Positions 1-8,502 are shown, counted from the stretch's first letter. The stretch is DNA of 29,834 nt from a virus (IMGVR_UViG_3300033141_002596:1-29834); one strand, 5' to 3'. A program made the numbers and translations. The notes: generated by a model not told the origin, from the sequence alone.

Positions 1-740
1 GCATCATACATCCTGTCTTTATTTAATACCCTGATCTGCAATTCATTTGCCGATATATTTCCCACAGGCAACGAACCTACCGAAACATCTCTTTCCTCAA
101 GTAGGCTTATAAGAAACACTTCATCCCCCTCGTGTATAGTTCTCATACTCGACATTGCCGACACTATTTTGCATTGCCTACCCCCATGACTCCACTTTTT
201 TATTGTATATACTATTTTCACAATATCTACAAGTGCCAATTCCTTTTCCCATTTTACTATTGTATTGCCAGTTACATTTTCCGAATGTTCCAGTACATCC
301 TCTTCCTTGTAGAAATCTATATCGAAATCTTCGGGATACTCCTCTCTTTTCGAATCTCCATAACATTTTATTATACCAATCGGTCTTGCCGAAAAAGTTA
401 ATGTCATTACCGGATTAGTAGTCCAATCTTTTGTTATTTCATCCGACAATTCCGCACCCCACCATCCAACTTCATTCATCGCCTCCTCACTCTCGTTTGG
501 CATCGGATGATATGTACCATCAGCAAGACAACTCCCGTCCAATGAAAGCCATTTATATCTTGGGTCATCAATCACATTTATTAGATGCATTTTGTACGAA
601 ATTCTTGCCTCATTGTTCACCTGCACCTCAATATTTTGATCGTATTCAGGGGAAGTCCAGTCTATTTGTACTTTCCCGTATACTTTTCTTAATGTTCTTT
701 TGTCTATCTCATTTTTGTATTCAGCCGATGTTTCTATCAT
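1..740 (-). CDS. Tail protein, probably tail tip/baseplate (partial, runs off the left edge)
   Basis: An open frame starts at ATG 740, three bases after the stop of the preceding gene, and has no stop before the window edge (246 full codons visible). Near the visible C-terminal part it carries LPVGNISANELQIRVLN, which resembles a segment I associate with phage tail-tip proteins (a G-N-I-S-x-N-E-L core followed by a short beta segment). It is rich in Trp, Tyr and acidic residues, with no signal peptide or membrane segment. Its place two genes after the tape measure fits a distal tail or baseplate component. The family assignment comes from position and this motif only, so the exact role (Dit, hub or fibre base) is open. 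The remainder of the gene must lie outside the window. Confidence 0.7.
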   Translation of the reverse strand, partial: MIETSAEYKNEIDKRTLRKVYGKVQIDWTSPEYDQNIEVQVNNEARISYKMHLINVIDDPRYKWLSLDGSCLADGTYHPMPNESEEAMNEVGWWGAELSDEITKDWTTNPVMTLTFSARPIGIIKCYGDSKREEYPEDFDIDFYKEEDVLEHSENVTGNTIVKWEKELALVDIVKIVYTIKKWSHGGRQCKIVSAMSSMRTIHEGDEVFLISLLEERDVSVGSLPVGNISANELQIRVLNKDRMYD

Positions 741-743
741 AAT

Positions 744-1112
744 TCATACCTCAATAAGTGATATTACAACCCCTTCCCATTCCCAATCTCCCAATACACT
801 CACCCTCTTTTTCTCAATCGGCATCATCTTCACCGTGTAACTCGACCATTCTCCCGTCCTTTCCTCAACTAAAAGTGATAACTCCGTCAAGTTATCATAT
901 AACCCTATTATCGTTTCCAGATCAGTACCTTTCAGAGAACTATATTCTATCCTGAACTCCTTTTTTGTCGCTATTATGTCACTTACAAGAGTCCCATCAA
1001 TCGTTCTATCTTCTCTTGCTATTTCCACCGTTCTTTCGCTATATGTCATCCCGTATGGTGTTAATTCTATTTCATTATCCGGCAACCCCAGTTTTATGTT
1101 TCCTATTTCCAT
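744..1112 (-). CDS. Minor tail protein, distal-tail-like, 122 aa
   Basis: I place the start at ATG 1112 rather than at an in-frame TTG 18 bases upstream, because AAAGGGG lies just upstream of this ATG and the tape-measure stop (1114-1116) directly precedes it. The protein is predicted to be mostly beta, with a C-terminal segment ending WEWEGVVISLIEV, and has no membrane segment. A small beta-rich protein straight after the tape measure is usually a tail-tip connector, comparable in position to distal tail proteins, though it is shorter than typical Dit. I cannot name the family. It is followed after three bases by the next tail gene, so the two are very likely translated from one message. Confidence 0.6.
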   Translation of the reverse strand: MEIGNIKLGLPDNEIELTPYGMTYSERTVEIAREDRTIDGTLVSDIIATKKEFRIEYSSLKGTDLETIIGLYDNLTELSLLVEERTGEWSSYTVKMMPIEKKRVSVLGDWEWEGVVISLIEV

Positions 1113-1113
1113 C

Positions 1114-3240
1114 TCATCCCCTTTCGCCAAATCTTATATTCTCTTGTATTCTGATATCTCTCAATTTTCTTTCCAATTTTTTCAAACCATATTCATCCGC
1201 TACCAATGTCCCTATGTTCAACGTCACCGGCCTACTTATTGCCCCTCTCCTTGCTTCAAGCCTCGAAACAATCCCTTCAGCCAGCCCCTCAAAACTTTTT
1301 TCCGTCAACGGTATTACAGCTTCACTTGCCTGCCCTTCTCCCACCATTGCCATTACGGGTTTTTGCACAATTGCACCTTCCTGCAAAGCCCTTATTCCCT
1401 GTGCCGCCAGAAACAAACCTGCCGACGCAGCTGCATATTTTACCGCTTTCCCCCATTGCAATGTGACTGTAAACATTGCTGCCAGTGCTGAGTATTTTTT
1501 TGCCAAGCCAGTCAAAACTGATGCAATCAAATCTTTTACAGCTTCTTTTATTTTTTTTGTGGTATCTCCTGTTGTTGTCCATATTGCTTCCCATGAATCT
1601 GCAAATGAATCTGCCAGAATTTTTTGATACCATTTCAGTTTCCCATATTCTTCCATCATGGTTTCTACTGCATCGCTGGTTTTATTTTTCATATTATCAC
1701 CCAGCTTGCCAAACCATTTAGATATCTCCTCTACCATTTCAGGTATTATTGATTCTCCAACCGTAAAATCAAAAAGATCTTGAAAAAACCCTTTCACCTT
1801 TCCTATTGCACCTTTGATTTTTTCTACTATTGTGTTGAATTTATCAACAAGATATGTCTGGAAAAAACCTGCTATTTTCTCAAGCACTTCTTTCAAGAAA
1901 GCCTTAACTTCATCCCAGTTTTTAATGATCAATAACGCTGCCGCAGCCGCAGCCGTGATAGCCAATATCATCCATCCCGCAGGCCCCATAGCTCCCATTA
2001 TGATCGGTTGCAATGCCGTTACAACAGGCGCAATTGCACTTATAGCAGTAATCATCTGCCCTAACACAATAAGCAAAGGCCCGATTGCTGCAGCAACTCC
2101 GGCCACAATAATTCCTACCTTAAAAAGTATAGGATTCGCTTCACTCAGATTTCTTATTAATTCTGCTGCTTTTCCTACAAAGTTTGTTGCCCATTCAAGC
2201 AAACCGGACTCAGCTATGGCCAAAGCTAACCCTTCTATCGCACTCATAAAAGCCTTAAATTCACCTCTTAATCCTTGCATTGTTACGTCTGCCATCCTTT
2301 TTGCTGTCCCATCAGCATTCTCAAGACTATCTCGTAAATCTGCAAAAGAATCTGCGCCCTGTTTGACAAGTGCAGCCATAGCAGGCCCTGCCCTCTGGCC
2401 AAATATCTGCATAATTTCCGCAGTGGAAGCTCCTGAGTCTTCTAACTGCCGGATAATATCCTCCATTGATCTTAAGTTTCCATCTGCATCTAAAACTTTT
2501 ATACCTAATTCATTCATAATCTCGGTGGCTTCATCACTTGGGGTTAAAAGCCTGGAAATGGCTTGTCGCAAAGATGTGCCGGCCATAGACCCTTGGATGC
2601 CTGCATTACCCATCATCCCTATGGCAGCTGCTGTCTCTTCAATTGTAAGGCCTGCTCCACTCGCTATTGGCCCGACATATTTAAAGGATTCACCTAACAT
2701 GTTCAAATCTGTATTAGTGCTGGTCATAGTTTGTGCAAGCACATCATTCACATGACTCAGGTCATCAACATTTATACCGAAACCGGTCAAAATGTTTGAA
2801 ACAATATCAGCTGCACTTCCTAAGTCCATTGACGCCGTGGCAGCCAGCTCAAGAGTCCCGGGCATAGCCCCCAAGATTTCATTCGTATCAAATCCCGCCA
2901 TTCCCAGAAAATTCATTGCTTCAGCAGCCTGCGAGGCACTAAACTGTGTGGTTCTTCCCAGCTCTTTAGCTTGATTTTCCAACGCTTCGAAATCTTCACC
3001 AGCTGCTCCCGTGATAGCTTGAATTCTATTCATACTGAACTCAAAATCACTTGCAGCTTTCAGAACACCAACACCGACCCCCACAATTGGTGCGGTAACG
3101 AACATGGACATCTTTTTACCGACATTCCTCATGTTTCTACCTGCATTTTCCAGCTTTTTTTGAACACTGGCGAGAGATGCATTAAAATCTTTTGTATCTC
3201 CCATTATTGATATGAATATTTTCCCAAGTTCGCCTGCCAT
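1114..3240 (-). CDS. Tail tape measure protein, TP901 family, 708 aa
   Basis: This protein sets tail length and is threaded into the tail tube during assembly. Residues about 40-340 show the TP901-type core, including GRTTQFSASQAAEAMNFLGM and repeated Gly/Ala-rich helices such as GMMGNAGIQGSMAGTSLRQA. Two long hydrophobic stretches follow (about 372-410 and 418-440), as expected for a tape measure that may insert in the host membrane, and then an amphipathic helical C-terminal half. By the usual rule of about 0.15 nm per residue, 708 residues predict a tail near 105 nm. The ATG shares one base with the stop of the chaperone extension (TAATG), so translation is probably coupled. The length is at the short end for siphoviruses. 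Confidence 0.93.
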   Translation of the reverse strand: MAGELGKIFISIMGDTKDFNASLASVQKKLENAGRNMRNVGKKMSMFVTAPIVGVGVGVLKAASDFEFSMNRIQAITGAAGEDFEALENQAKELGRTTQFSASQAAEAMNFLGMAGFDTNEILGAMPGTLELAATASMDLGSAADIVSNILTGFGINVDDLSHVNDVLAQTMTSTNTDLNMLGESFKYVGPIASGAGLTIEETAAAIGMMGNAGIQGSMAGTSLRQAISRLLTPSDEATEIMNELGIKVLDADGNLRSMEDIIRQLEDSGASTAEIMQIFGQRAGPAMAALVKQGADSFADLRDSLENADGTAKRMADVTMQGLRGEFKAFMSAIEGLALAIAESGLLEWATNFVGKAAELIRNLSEANPILFKVGIIVAGVAAAIGPLLIVLGQMITAISAIAPVVTALQPIIMGAMGPAGWMILAITAAAAAALLIIKNWDEVKAFLKEVLEKIAGFFQTYLVDKFNTIVEKIKGAIGKVKGFFQDLFDFTVGESIIPEMVEEISKWFGKLGDNMKNKTSDAVETMMEEYGKLKWYQKILADSFADSWEAIWTTTGDTTKKIKEAVKDLIASVLTGLAKKYSALAAMFTVTLQWGKAVKYAAASAGLFLAAQGIRALQEGAIVQKPVMAMVGEGQASEAVIPLTEKSFEGLAEGIVSRLEARRGAISRPVTLNIGTLVADEYGLKKLERKLRDIRIQENIRFGERG

Positions 3241-3470
3241 TATCTTGATACCACCTTTCTGCCTTTCATCAATCTTTCTATTGCATCATAATCCGGCTTA
3301 TTATCTTTCTTTCTTGCCATTATTCTACCTTCCATAGGTATGTTTTTATAGTAGAGAAGAAACTGTTTCAAGCTCATTTTTTTAAGAATATAATTTGGTG
3401 TTGCCCAAGGGTACCAATGTCCCATTTCACAAAACATTCTACCCAGCTCAATTTTTGCATTCTTTATGTT
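3240..3470 (-). CDS. Frameshift extension of the tail assembly chaperone (T part of a G-T-like fusion)
   Basis: This frame is reached by a -1 shift at the A9 run (3469-3477) inside the end of the upstream chaperone gene. It adds 76 residues, giving a fusion of about 192 aa. Read alone, an ATG at 3437 would give 65 aa (MFCEMGHWYPWATPNYILKK and onward) but has no ribosome binding site. Gene order (tail tube, chaperone, overlapping -1 frame, tape measure) matches the lambda gpG/gpGT arrangement used by most long-tailed phages. In that system the long product binds tape measure and tube subunits and is absent from the virion. The stop overlaps the tape-measure start by one base. Confidence 0.8.
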   Translation of the reverse strand, partial: NIKNAKIELGRMFCEMGHWYPWATPNYILKKMSLKQFLLYYKNIPMEGRIMARKKDNKPDYDAIERLMKGRKVVSR

Positions 3471-3817
3471 TTTTTTTCTCCTTCTCCAAATTGCTCAACC
3501 ATCGGTGTCATGAGCTTCTGTATTAATATCGTCATCTGCTGTCCTGATATATTGTCTTTGACCCATTCCTCTGTGATTTCTTTATCTGCCCTGTTCAGAA
3601 TTTTTATCACCGCCTTGTACATCGTATCCATGACCGTCCTCATTCCCGTTCCATCTGTTTTCCCATCACCCAGTTTCATAAACTCATCGTAATGCTCTGC
3701 GATATCCAGCGTTACCTCAAACGGAATAAAATCTATTTCTATCACTTTACCCCCGATCTTGAACTTCTTCCCCTTAGGTTTTATCGCATCCAGATCAATT
3801 ATCTCATTATCTCCCAT
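3464..3817 (-). CDS. Tail assembly chaperone, short form (gpG-like), 117 aa
   Basis: This is a small, mostly helical protein between the tail tube and tape measure genes. It has an acidic N-terminus, a short beta hairpin (FKIGGKVIEIDFIPFEV, residues about 19-35) and helices rich in Met and Lys, a composition common in siphovirus tail chaperones of the gpG/gp14 type. Its role there is to coat or fold the tape measure and recruit tube subunits. The start at 3817 has a strong GGGGAGG site seven bases upstream. The gene ends at an A9 slip site, where a fraction of ribosomes should shift to make the longer form. The assignment rests on synteny plus the frameshift, not on a sequence match. Confidence 0.8.
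   Translation of the reverse strand: MGDNEIIDLDAIKPKGKKFKIGGKVIEIDFIPFEVTLDIAEHYDEFMKLGDGKTDGTGMRTVMDTMYKAVIKILNRADKEITEEWVKDNISGQQMTILIQKLMTPMVEQFGEGEKKT
3469..3477 (-). promoter_or_regulatory. Slippery A9 run, programmed -1 frameshift site
   Basis: In the chaperone frame the codons read GAA AAA AAA ACA TAA. The A-AAA-AAA core is a classic -1 slip heptamer placed just before the stop. After slipping, the frame continues through 3240 with no stop, into the extension expected for a tail chaperone. Confidence 0.82.
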
Positions 3818-3832
3818 TTGTTACCTCCCCGT

Positions 3833-4648
3833 TTAGCTCACACTTTGTTCATCTTCCATTGTCCACACTTGCTTTCCTACTGCCCTCGATGTGTCAGGTA
3901 CTCCAAGTAGAGAAAATGGGTTCACCGCAGGTTCTTCTCCTTCATCAGGCTGGAATGTTATATCAAAGTTGGCATTGTAGTAAGCTTTCCACAGTGTCAA
4001 TTTGTATGTTTTTCCTTCCTGATTTGTGTTTGTCAACCTCACCACCTTGGGAGTCAACTGTATCAGGTTTCCACCGCTTTCCAAGACTCTTTTCGCAGCT
4101 GGTGTATAATCATAATCAATTGTGATGCTCTGAGATTCTGTCGTCACATTTGCAGAATCGATTATGAATATCCCTGTCCTGCCTATCGGGTCTTGTCCGA
4201 CGAAGTAATCTGTGTCCTCCGTAAGCAGTCCGTCTTCAGAACCTGTCACGGAGTTTATCGTTAGTGCTGAAAGGTCATGGTTCTGGTTCTCTATCAAAAT
4301 AAAATCATTGTATCCCCAGTCTCCAGATACCACTACCTGTTCAGCCCCCGATACCGGTGTTCCTGCAACTGTTGAGTATGTGTCCATCTCCCCCCTGACT
4401 TTGAACAGAACCGACAGGTCGAGCTCCTCCTGGTCGCCCGTGACAACGGCTCTTACTTTTCTCAGAAACCTCACCAGCTCAGCATTGTCCGCTCCTCTGT
4501 CCGTGAATGTCAGCTCCTCAGTAAATTTCACATTCTTTACGATCCCGACATCCTCCAGACTTTCAACTCCATCGCCAATCTCAATCTTACAACTTCCAAA
4601 CCTTATTGAGTTCACCTTCTGTACTGTTGTCTGAAATGGATATGCCAT
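3833..4648 (-). CDS. Major tail tube protein, 271 aa
   Basis: I place the start at ATG 4648 (MAYPFQTTVQKV) because AGGAGGTG lies seven bases upstream; a longer in-frame form starting at 4687 would begin in a poly-Lys/Arg stretch and has no such site. The N-terminal 60 residues contain FGSCKIEIGDGVESLEDVGI and VKFTEELTFTD, a beta-rich pattern common in tube subunits of long-tailed phages. The middle (about 110-210) looks like an inserted Ig-like or bacterial-repeat beta domain with many Thr/Ser and VVSGDWGYND, and probably decorates the tail surface. The C-terminal part (GKTYKLTLWKAYYNANFDIT) returns to the tube fold. Its position just before the chaperone pair supports the call. Confidence 0.8.
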   Translation of the reverse strand: MAYPFQTTVQKVNSIRFGSCKIEIGDGVESLEDVGIVKNVKFTEELTFTDRGADNAELVRFLRKVRAVVTGDQEELDLSVLFKVRGEMDTYSTVAGTPVSGAEQVVVSGDWGYNDFILIENQNHDLSALTINSVTGSEDGLLTEDTDYFVGQDPIGRTGIFIIDSANVTTESQSITIDYDYTPAAKRVLESGGNLIQLTPKVVRLTNTNQEGKTYKLTLWKAYYNANFDITFQPDEGEEPAVNPFSLLGVPDTSRAVGKQVWTMEDEQSVS

Positions 4649-4673
4649 CTCTTTCCACCTCCTGTATTTTTTT

Positions 4674-5117
4674 TTAAACTTCTCCATATTTTGAAATATG
4701 AAGTACTGAATATTCTATATCGCAAGCTATTACATTCTGTTCTTGCGTATTATAAACCCTTCTCCTCACTGGCATTGTATAATTCGCATATCCCCCCCTC
4801 GTACTATCCTTTTCCATAGCTATTTTCACATTGTCAATATATTCATTCAATTTTTTCTCCAGATTCTTACTCGCTTTTATATATCCTCTCAATAACACCT
4901 TTAACCTACTCAATATATATGTCGCATTTGCCCCCGCCGGTTCGTCTCCCTCCTCAGTCCAGACCACTATTGTTGCCGGATACTGTTTCTGTTTCAAATT
5001 ATGATACTCATTCCATTCTCTTGTTACATATTTCATATCAAAGTCATAACCGTTTTCTTTCGTTATTCCCGACAATGTTTCCACAATATTTTCAAGTATC
5101 ATTTCCGTTTTGCCCAT
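4674..5117 (-). CDS. Probable tail terminator protein, 147 aa
   Basis: The gene lies between the gp10-like protein and the tail tube gene, where tail terminator (gpU-like) or tail completion genes normally sit. The protein is mixed alpha/beta, with YPATIVVWTEEGDE (about 41-54) and RLKVLLRGYIKASKNLEKKL (about 72-91), a layout common in small terminator proteins in which a strand is followed by a long helix. It overlaps the upstream gene by 19 bases. The start is uncertain: ATG 5117 has GAGG only one base away, and ATG 5102 has no clear site. There is no signal or membrane segment. It could instead be a minor head-tail joining protein. Confidence 0.6.
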   Translation of the reverse strand: MGKTEMILENIVETLSGITKENGYDFDMKYVTREWNEYHNLKQKQYPATIVVWTEEGDEPAGANATYILSRLKVLLRGYIKASKNLEKKLNEYIDNVKIAMEKDSTRGGYANYTMPVRRRVYNTQEQNVIACDIEYSVLHISKYGEV

Positions 5118-5506
5118 TCCTCAATCCCCTCAGCTATTTTCTTTAATCCAACACTTTCCCATTCTTCTCTTTTTTCTGTCTTCGGTGGTGTCAAGAAAGG
5201 CCTCGGCCCACCATGCCTCTTCCCCGACACTTCCCAATATCGAGGATAATTAAATCCCTGATCTGACCTTGCATTCGCCGACACAATTGCCCTCATCCCT
5301 TCCACTTCTGCCTGTATCGAGCCTATCAGTCTTGTTGATTGAACTCCCAGCCTTTCGGGTCTCGGCCCCTGCAAATAATCCCTCTGCACTATTCCCGCAT
5401 ACACAACTGCCGACGCCTTTAGCCCCTTTCCCACTATCCCCGGAAGCTTACTTCTCAGATCGTCTATTCTTTCTCTCAGGTTTGTATCTTCAATTATTAT
5501 TCTCAT
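5099..5506 (-). CDS. HK97 gp10-like tail completion / neck protein, 135 aa
   Basis: The gp10 family joins head and tail in HK97-like phages. Features typical of the family are visible: an N-terminal helix (LRERIDDLRSKLPGIVGKGL), a central ALKASAVVYA-like helix, and the Gly/Pro-rich segment RYWEVSGKRHGGPRPFLTPP (about 90-109), close to the 'E.Gt..mparPFl.pa' signature. Length is as expected. The preceding connector gene ends four bases upstream, and the next gene overlaps by 19 bases, so this is a tightly packed late operon. The start at 5506 has only a weak ribosome binding site, suggesting coupling to the upstream gene. Confidence 0.78.
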   Translation of the reverse strand: MRIIIEDTNLRERIDDLRSKLPGIVGKGLKASAVVYAGIVQRDYLQGPRPERLGVQSTRLIGSIQAEVEGMRAIVSANARSDQGFNYPRYWEVSGKRHGGPRPFLTPPKTEKREEWESVGLKKIAEGIEEWAKRK

Positions 5507-5510
5507 TCTT

Positions 5511-6113
5511 TTACCATTTCTTTCTATATTTTTCCAGTATTTTCATGATCCATTTCGGGAAATCTGTTTCATAAGATATTGTCCCTTCACCCAAACTCTT
5601 GCTTTTTGTCCCAAGCCTTTTCTCCTGTGACGAATACCACATAGTCCCTATTATTCCAAGACATGCCATTTTCAGGTCATCCGGTATTGAGTCCCCGCTG
5701 TATCCTGCATTATATATAACCTTTACATTTCCTCGTCCGTCTAAGAACCGTCCATTATCATAAACTATCATATATTTCAATTTGTCGGGTCTTATTACAA
5801 GATTATCAGTCAATATTTCTGTATCCGCATCCCAAACTCTCCCCGGGTCATCATATACTGCCGTAATATTCTGCACTGGATAGTTATTTAGCATTATAAT
5901 GTTTTGCCCTTTACCATCGTAATATTCCGTAAGTTCTCTCGCCCTCAAAAGTCTATCCGTATACTGATTGCAATATTGGCTCGCAGCATTCACATAAAAG
6001 TTCAGTATATTATTAAATCCCGTCTCGTCCTCTTCATTCAAATATGCTTTTACCAAATCAAGGTCATCCCCTACCAACGAGTTTGTTGTATCTATATTTA
6101 CTGACAATGCCAT
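5511..6113 (-). CDS. Head-tail connector / adaptor protein (gp6-like), 200 aa
   Basis: The protein has the typical order of the adaptor family: an N-terminal helical DLDLVKAYLN segment, a helix with ASQYCNQYTDRLL, a strand-turn region LNNYPVQNITAVYDD (the 'L..yPV..i.sV.' feature seen in this family), then VKVIYNAGYSGDSIPDDLKM, which closely matches the common 'v.v.Y.AGy...iP.dlk.A' pattern. A C-terminal extension follows, rich in Lys and Trp. Adaptors form a ring under the portal and receive the tail. The start has AGAGG about eight bases upstream, within the last codons of the preceding gene, which stops directly before this ATG. Confidence 0.85.
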   Translation of the reverse strand: MALSVNIDTTNSLVGDDLDLVKAYLNEEDETGFNNILNFYVNAASQYCNQYTDRLLRARELTEYYDGKGQNIIMLNNYPVQNITAVYDDPGRVWDADTEILTDNLVIRPDKLKYMIVYDNGRFLDGRGNVKVIYNAGYSGDSIPDDLKMACLGIIGTMWYSSQEKRLGTKSKSLGEGTISYETDFPKWIMKILEKYRKKW

Positions 6114-6326
6114 TTACTTTTTCCTCTTTGTATTTTTTTTCTTTTTCACGGTCTTTGTTTCATATTCTGTAACCATCTTATTTTCAATCGGTTTATTCTG
6201 TTTCAATACTTTCACCAAATCTTTATACTTTCGATATATCTTTTCAGATATTTCTATCTTCTGCCCTTCAGTGCCTCTTTGAAATGTTTCTGGATCATAA
6301 AACGATTGCAAAACCAATACTTTCAT
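6114..6326 (-). CDS. Small basic structural-region protein, 70 aa
   Basis: This short protein has an N-terminal MKVLVLQSFYDPETFQRGTE segment followed by helices and a tail made almost only of Lys, Thr and Arg. Proteins with a 'VLVLk.F.d...f..GtEG' start sit between capsid and connector genes in many tailed phages. Their function is not established; head-closure support or DNA contact is possible given the basic tail. The ATG overlaps the stop of the preceding gene as ATGA, and a GAAGGGGG site precedes it, so it is efficiently translated with its neighbours. Confidence 0.6.
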   Translation of the reverse strand: MKVLVLQSFYDPETFQRGTEGQKIEISEKIYRKYKDLVKVLKQNKPIENKMVTEYETKTVKKKKNTKRKK

Positions 6327-6601
6327 CTCGCCTTCCCCCTTCTTTCAAAATATTCCGCCACCCTCCTGAACTCCTTCTCAAACCTCTCAAGAGATTCTTC
6401 TTCAGAAACAACTATTAATAACCTATATTTATCCTCGTCAGCACAAAGTATAAAACCGTCATGTTCACCATGTCCACAACAACTCATCGCTGTTTTTATG
6501 CCTCCCTCATTCAATGCTTTTATGATAGGAGCAAGACACCTATCGACATCCTGCTCCTTATCTCCAATTCTTATTTTAACTCTGTCTCCATGCCTGCACA
6601 T
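6323..6601 (-). CDS. Conserved phage protein with a CCGHG motif, 92 aa
   Basis: The start is put at ATG 6601 (MCRHGDRVKIRIG) because the upstream in-frame codons overlap the previous gene and look random. The core DRCLAPIIKALNEGGIKTAM and the following SCCGHGEHDGFI match a small protein family I know from many phage genomes, in which an Asp-x-Cys helix is followed by a Cys-Cys-Gly-His-Gly loop. That loop may bind a metal; no function is established. There is no strong ribosome binding site, and the ATG lies just past the stop of the previous gene, which suggests re-initiation. It is an odd resident of a structural operon. Confidence 0.7.
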   Translation of the reverse strand: MCRHGDRVKIRIGDKEQDVDRCLAPIIKALNEGGIKTAMSCCGHGEHDGFILCADEDKYRLLIVVSEEESLERFEKEFRRVAEYFERRGKAR

Positions 6602-6602
6602 A

Positions 6603-7199
6603 TTACTTATTAATATATGCCCAGAGCATATACATGATCTGGCTTGCATTTGTACCATTCGCTATATACAGATACAACGGGTCTCCCATAAACGGCGCTA
6701 TGGCAAATATGCTTCCTGCATTTTTGTTTGTAGTATCAGCTGCAAGAGATATTACCTTTTTCGCATTATCTGCTGTCACACCAAACACAAAATATCTTGC
6801 TCCATCCTTGACATTCTTTGCCAGATTGTTCTGGTGCGTGATTGCTTTTGTTGACAATGATGCCACAATATTAAACTCCCAGCTCCCGTCTTCTGTCTCA
6901 TAAGCCACTATGTCATTATTCGCAACTGCATTACCTGCGGGGTCTGTCGGTGCAGTCACAACATCAATCACCTTCTGCCCACTTGCTGCATCCCCATCTA
7001 CTGTGTTCCTGCATCCTGCAAGCAGCCCTGGATACATAATGTTCAGTGTGTGAGCAGTTGCACCGGTAACTATCTCATACCCAATCAGAGCAAGCCTTGC
7101 TCCATCCCTTCCAGGTATCTCCTCTGTTATTGCTGTTCCGGCATTTTCTGTGTGGAAATCCACATCAAAAAACCCTTTCACATATGCTGGTATTGACAT
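6603..7199 (-). CDS. Probable virion structural protein after the capsid gene, 198 aa
   Basis: The gene lies directly downstream of the major capsid gene, separated from it by a hairpin. The protein is rich in Ala, Thr, Asn and Gly, predicted to be mostly beta, and has no Lys/Glu-rich helices, unlike the early proteins. Segments such as GYEIVTGATAHTLNIMYPG and GDPLYLYIANGTNASQIMYM suggest an exposed beta-sandwich. Decoration or head-fibre proteins often occupy this place. I do not recognise a family, so the role is inferred from position and composition. The start at 7199 has a good AAGGAG site nine bases upstream. Confidence 0.6.
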   Translation of the reverse strand: MSIPAYVKGFFDVDFHTENAGTAITEEIPGRDGARLALIGYEIVTGATAHTLNIMYPGLLAGCRNTVDGDAASGQKVIDVVTAPTDPAGNAVANNDIVAYETEDGSWEFNIVASLSTKAITHQNNLAKNVKDGARYFVFGVTADNAKKVISLAADTTNKNAGSIFAIAPFMGDPLYLYIANGTNASQIMYMLWAYINK

Positions 7200-7236
7200 C
7201 TCTTTCTCTCCTTCTCTTTGAGATTTTTAAATCAAA

Positions 7237-7253
7237 GGGGAGCACCGCTCCCC
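7237..7253 (-). terminator. Hairpin after the capsid gene
   Basis: GGGGAGC and GCTCCCC form a 7-bp stem around a 3-base loop, between the capsid stop and the next gene. The stronger T-run (T7) is on the plus-strand side; on the minus strand the stem is followed only by CTTTGATTT. It could act as a partial terminator or as an mRNA-stabilising 3' end that raises capsid expression. Which strand it serves is uncertain. Confidence 0.5.
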
Positions 7254-7260
7254 CGTTTTT

Positions 7261-8502
7261 TTACGATGCTGCTGTCTTGAGCCTTGAAATTGCCGACGGT
7301 ATTCCACCGACAAATCCTTGCCTGATCCTAAACCTCAGGAATATCTGGTCATAATCTACATTGCGGATAGTGTCTCTATAAATCTTGAACTCCATTCCGA
7401 CCTTTTCACCGTGCAACCAGTGTTTCGGGTTTCCGTAGATTATGAACGATGTTGATGCTGCACTCCCTGACACTTTCGGCATCTGATCCGCCAGTATGTA
7501 CGGTACTCCTGCTATCGTGGCCGGCACTCCTTCCGCCATTTTTTGATATATCGGTTGTCCATCGTCGTCGGTCAGTTTCCTGATGACATTGAATATCGTC
7601 CTATGCATGATATATATAGCCCCTATATGATGTGCCTCCATTGTCAAGGCATCCTGCAGATTCAATAGGTCTTCATAAGTCACGTCAGAAAACGATGTCT
7701 TCCCTGCTCCCATTATCACTTCTTGAACGCCTGTATCGTGCAACATTCCGGTGAACGGTGCAGCATTTGCCGTTAAAACCTGCTTGTCGAATTCCTGTCC
7801 CCATGCTTCTGCGAATAGTTTCTGAAAATACTGTACCAGATTGATTGTAGAATCCTCTTCCAGCTCTTCTGTCCAAGTCAACCATCCTGCACAGGTTTTC
7901 GCTTCTAAATCCTTTTGCCCGAATGTTGGGTTCGTTTCTGATTTTGCCGAACTCTCATCCGATGGCCATACCAATGTTACCCCAGTTGCCCCAGTCTGAA
8001 CTTCCATCTTTCTTCTGCCCATTGGCAGTGTGGTTACCTTGCCCATCATCGTCGAAGCCTGAAGTGAAAGTCGCATCACCTCATCGTACCATTCTGTCGG
8101 CACAAGGTACGATCCCGTGACTGCATCTCCCCTTAAAACCGTTCCAAGCGCTGCTTTCTGATCCGCCTGTGCATTCAGGAACATGTTCCAGTTTTCAACT
8201 TCGCCCCAATCTTGGGTTACCAACTTCCCACCGGACTTCGCTACTCCTGTCAAGTCGCTTTTCCATGCAGATTTGAGAAACAATGCGCTTTTCTCTTCCG
8301 GCTTCATATTCTCAAACTCCCTCTTTCTCCAGTTTGCGCTTTCTTCAAGAAGTTTCTGGAGCTTCTCGGACAGACTCTTAATCTCCTCATCTTTTTTCTT
8401 GATTGTCGCCCCTGTCTCCTCCTGCATTGCTTTTATCAGGTTTTTGAAATCCGACAGCGTGCTGTTTTCATCCAGATCGTCAATCATCTTGAAAATATCC
8501 AT
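7261..8502 (-). CDS. Major capsid protein, HK97 fold, 413 aa
   Basis: The start is ATG 8502 (MDIFKMIDDL), with AAGGAGG ten bases upstream; the in-frame codons further upstream overlap the protease gene and look like shadow. Residues about 1-100 are charged and helical, as in the scaffolding delta domain removed by the prohead protease. The HK97 fold follows, with DAVTGSYLVPTEW (N-arm), AGWLTWTEELEEDSTINL (E-loop/spine region), LQDALTMEAHHIGAIYIMHR (spine helix), and GVPYILADQMPK plus IIYGNPKHWLHG (A-domain), ending with VGGIPSAISRLK. It overlaps the protease gene by 23 bases. Order portal, protease, capsid is standard for this class. Confidence 0.94.
   Translation of the reverse strand: MDIFKMIDDLDENSTLSDFKNLIKAMQEETGATIKKKDEEIKSLSEKLQKLLEESANWRKREFENMKPEEKSALFLKSAWKSDLTGVAKSGGKLVTQDWGEVENWNMFLNAQADQKAALGTVLRGDAVTGSYLVPTEWYDEVMRLSLQASTMMGKVTTLPMGRRKMEVQTGATGVTLVWPSDESSAKSETNPTFGQKDLEAKTCAGWLTWTEELEEDSTINLVQYFQKLFAEAWGQEFDKQVLTANAAPFTGMLHDTGVQEVIMGAGKTSFSDVTYEDLLNLQDALTMEAHHIGAIYIMHRTIFNVIRKLTDDDGQPIYQKMAEGVPATIAGVPYILADQMPKVSGSAASTSFIIYGNPKHWLHGEKVGMEFKIYRDTIRNVDYDQIFLRFRIRQGFVGGIPSAISRLKTAAS

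Noticed and set aside
178-366. Minus-strand 62-codon frame inside the first tail gene, and similar ones at 1322-1633, 7685-7885 and 20280-20516
   Set aside because: They are out-of-frame shadows within recognised genes, without ribosome binding sites or protein-like composition.
1814-2755. Long plus-strand open frame (313 codons) opposite the tape measure gene, and many shorter ones across the window
   Set aside because: Each lies exactly opposite a well-supported minus-strand gene, has no ribosome binding site or known motif, and reflects the lack of stop codons on the strand complementary to A-rich coding DNA.
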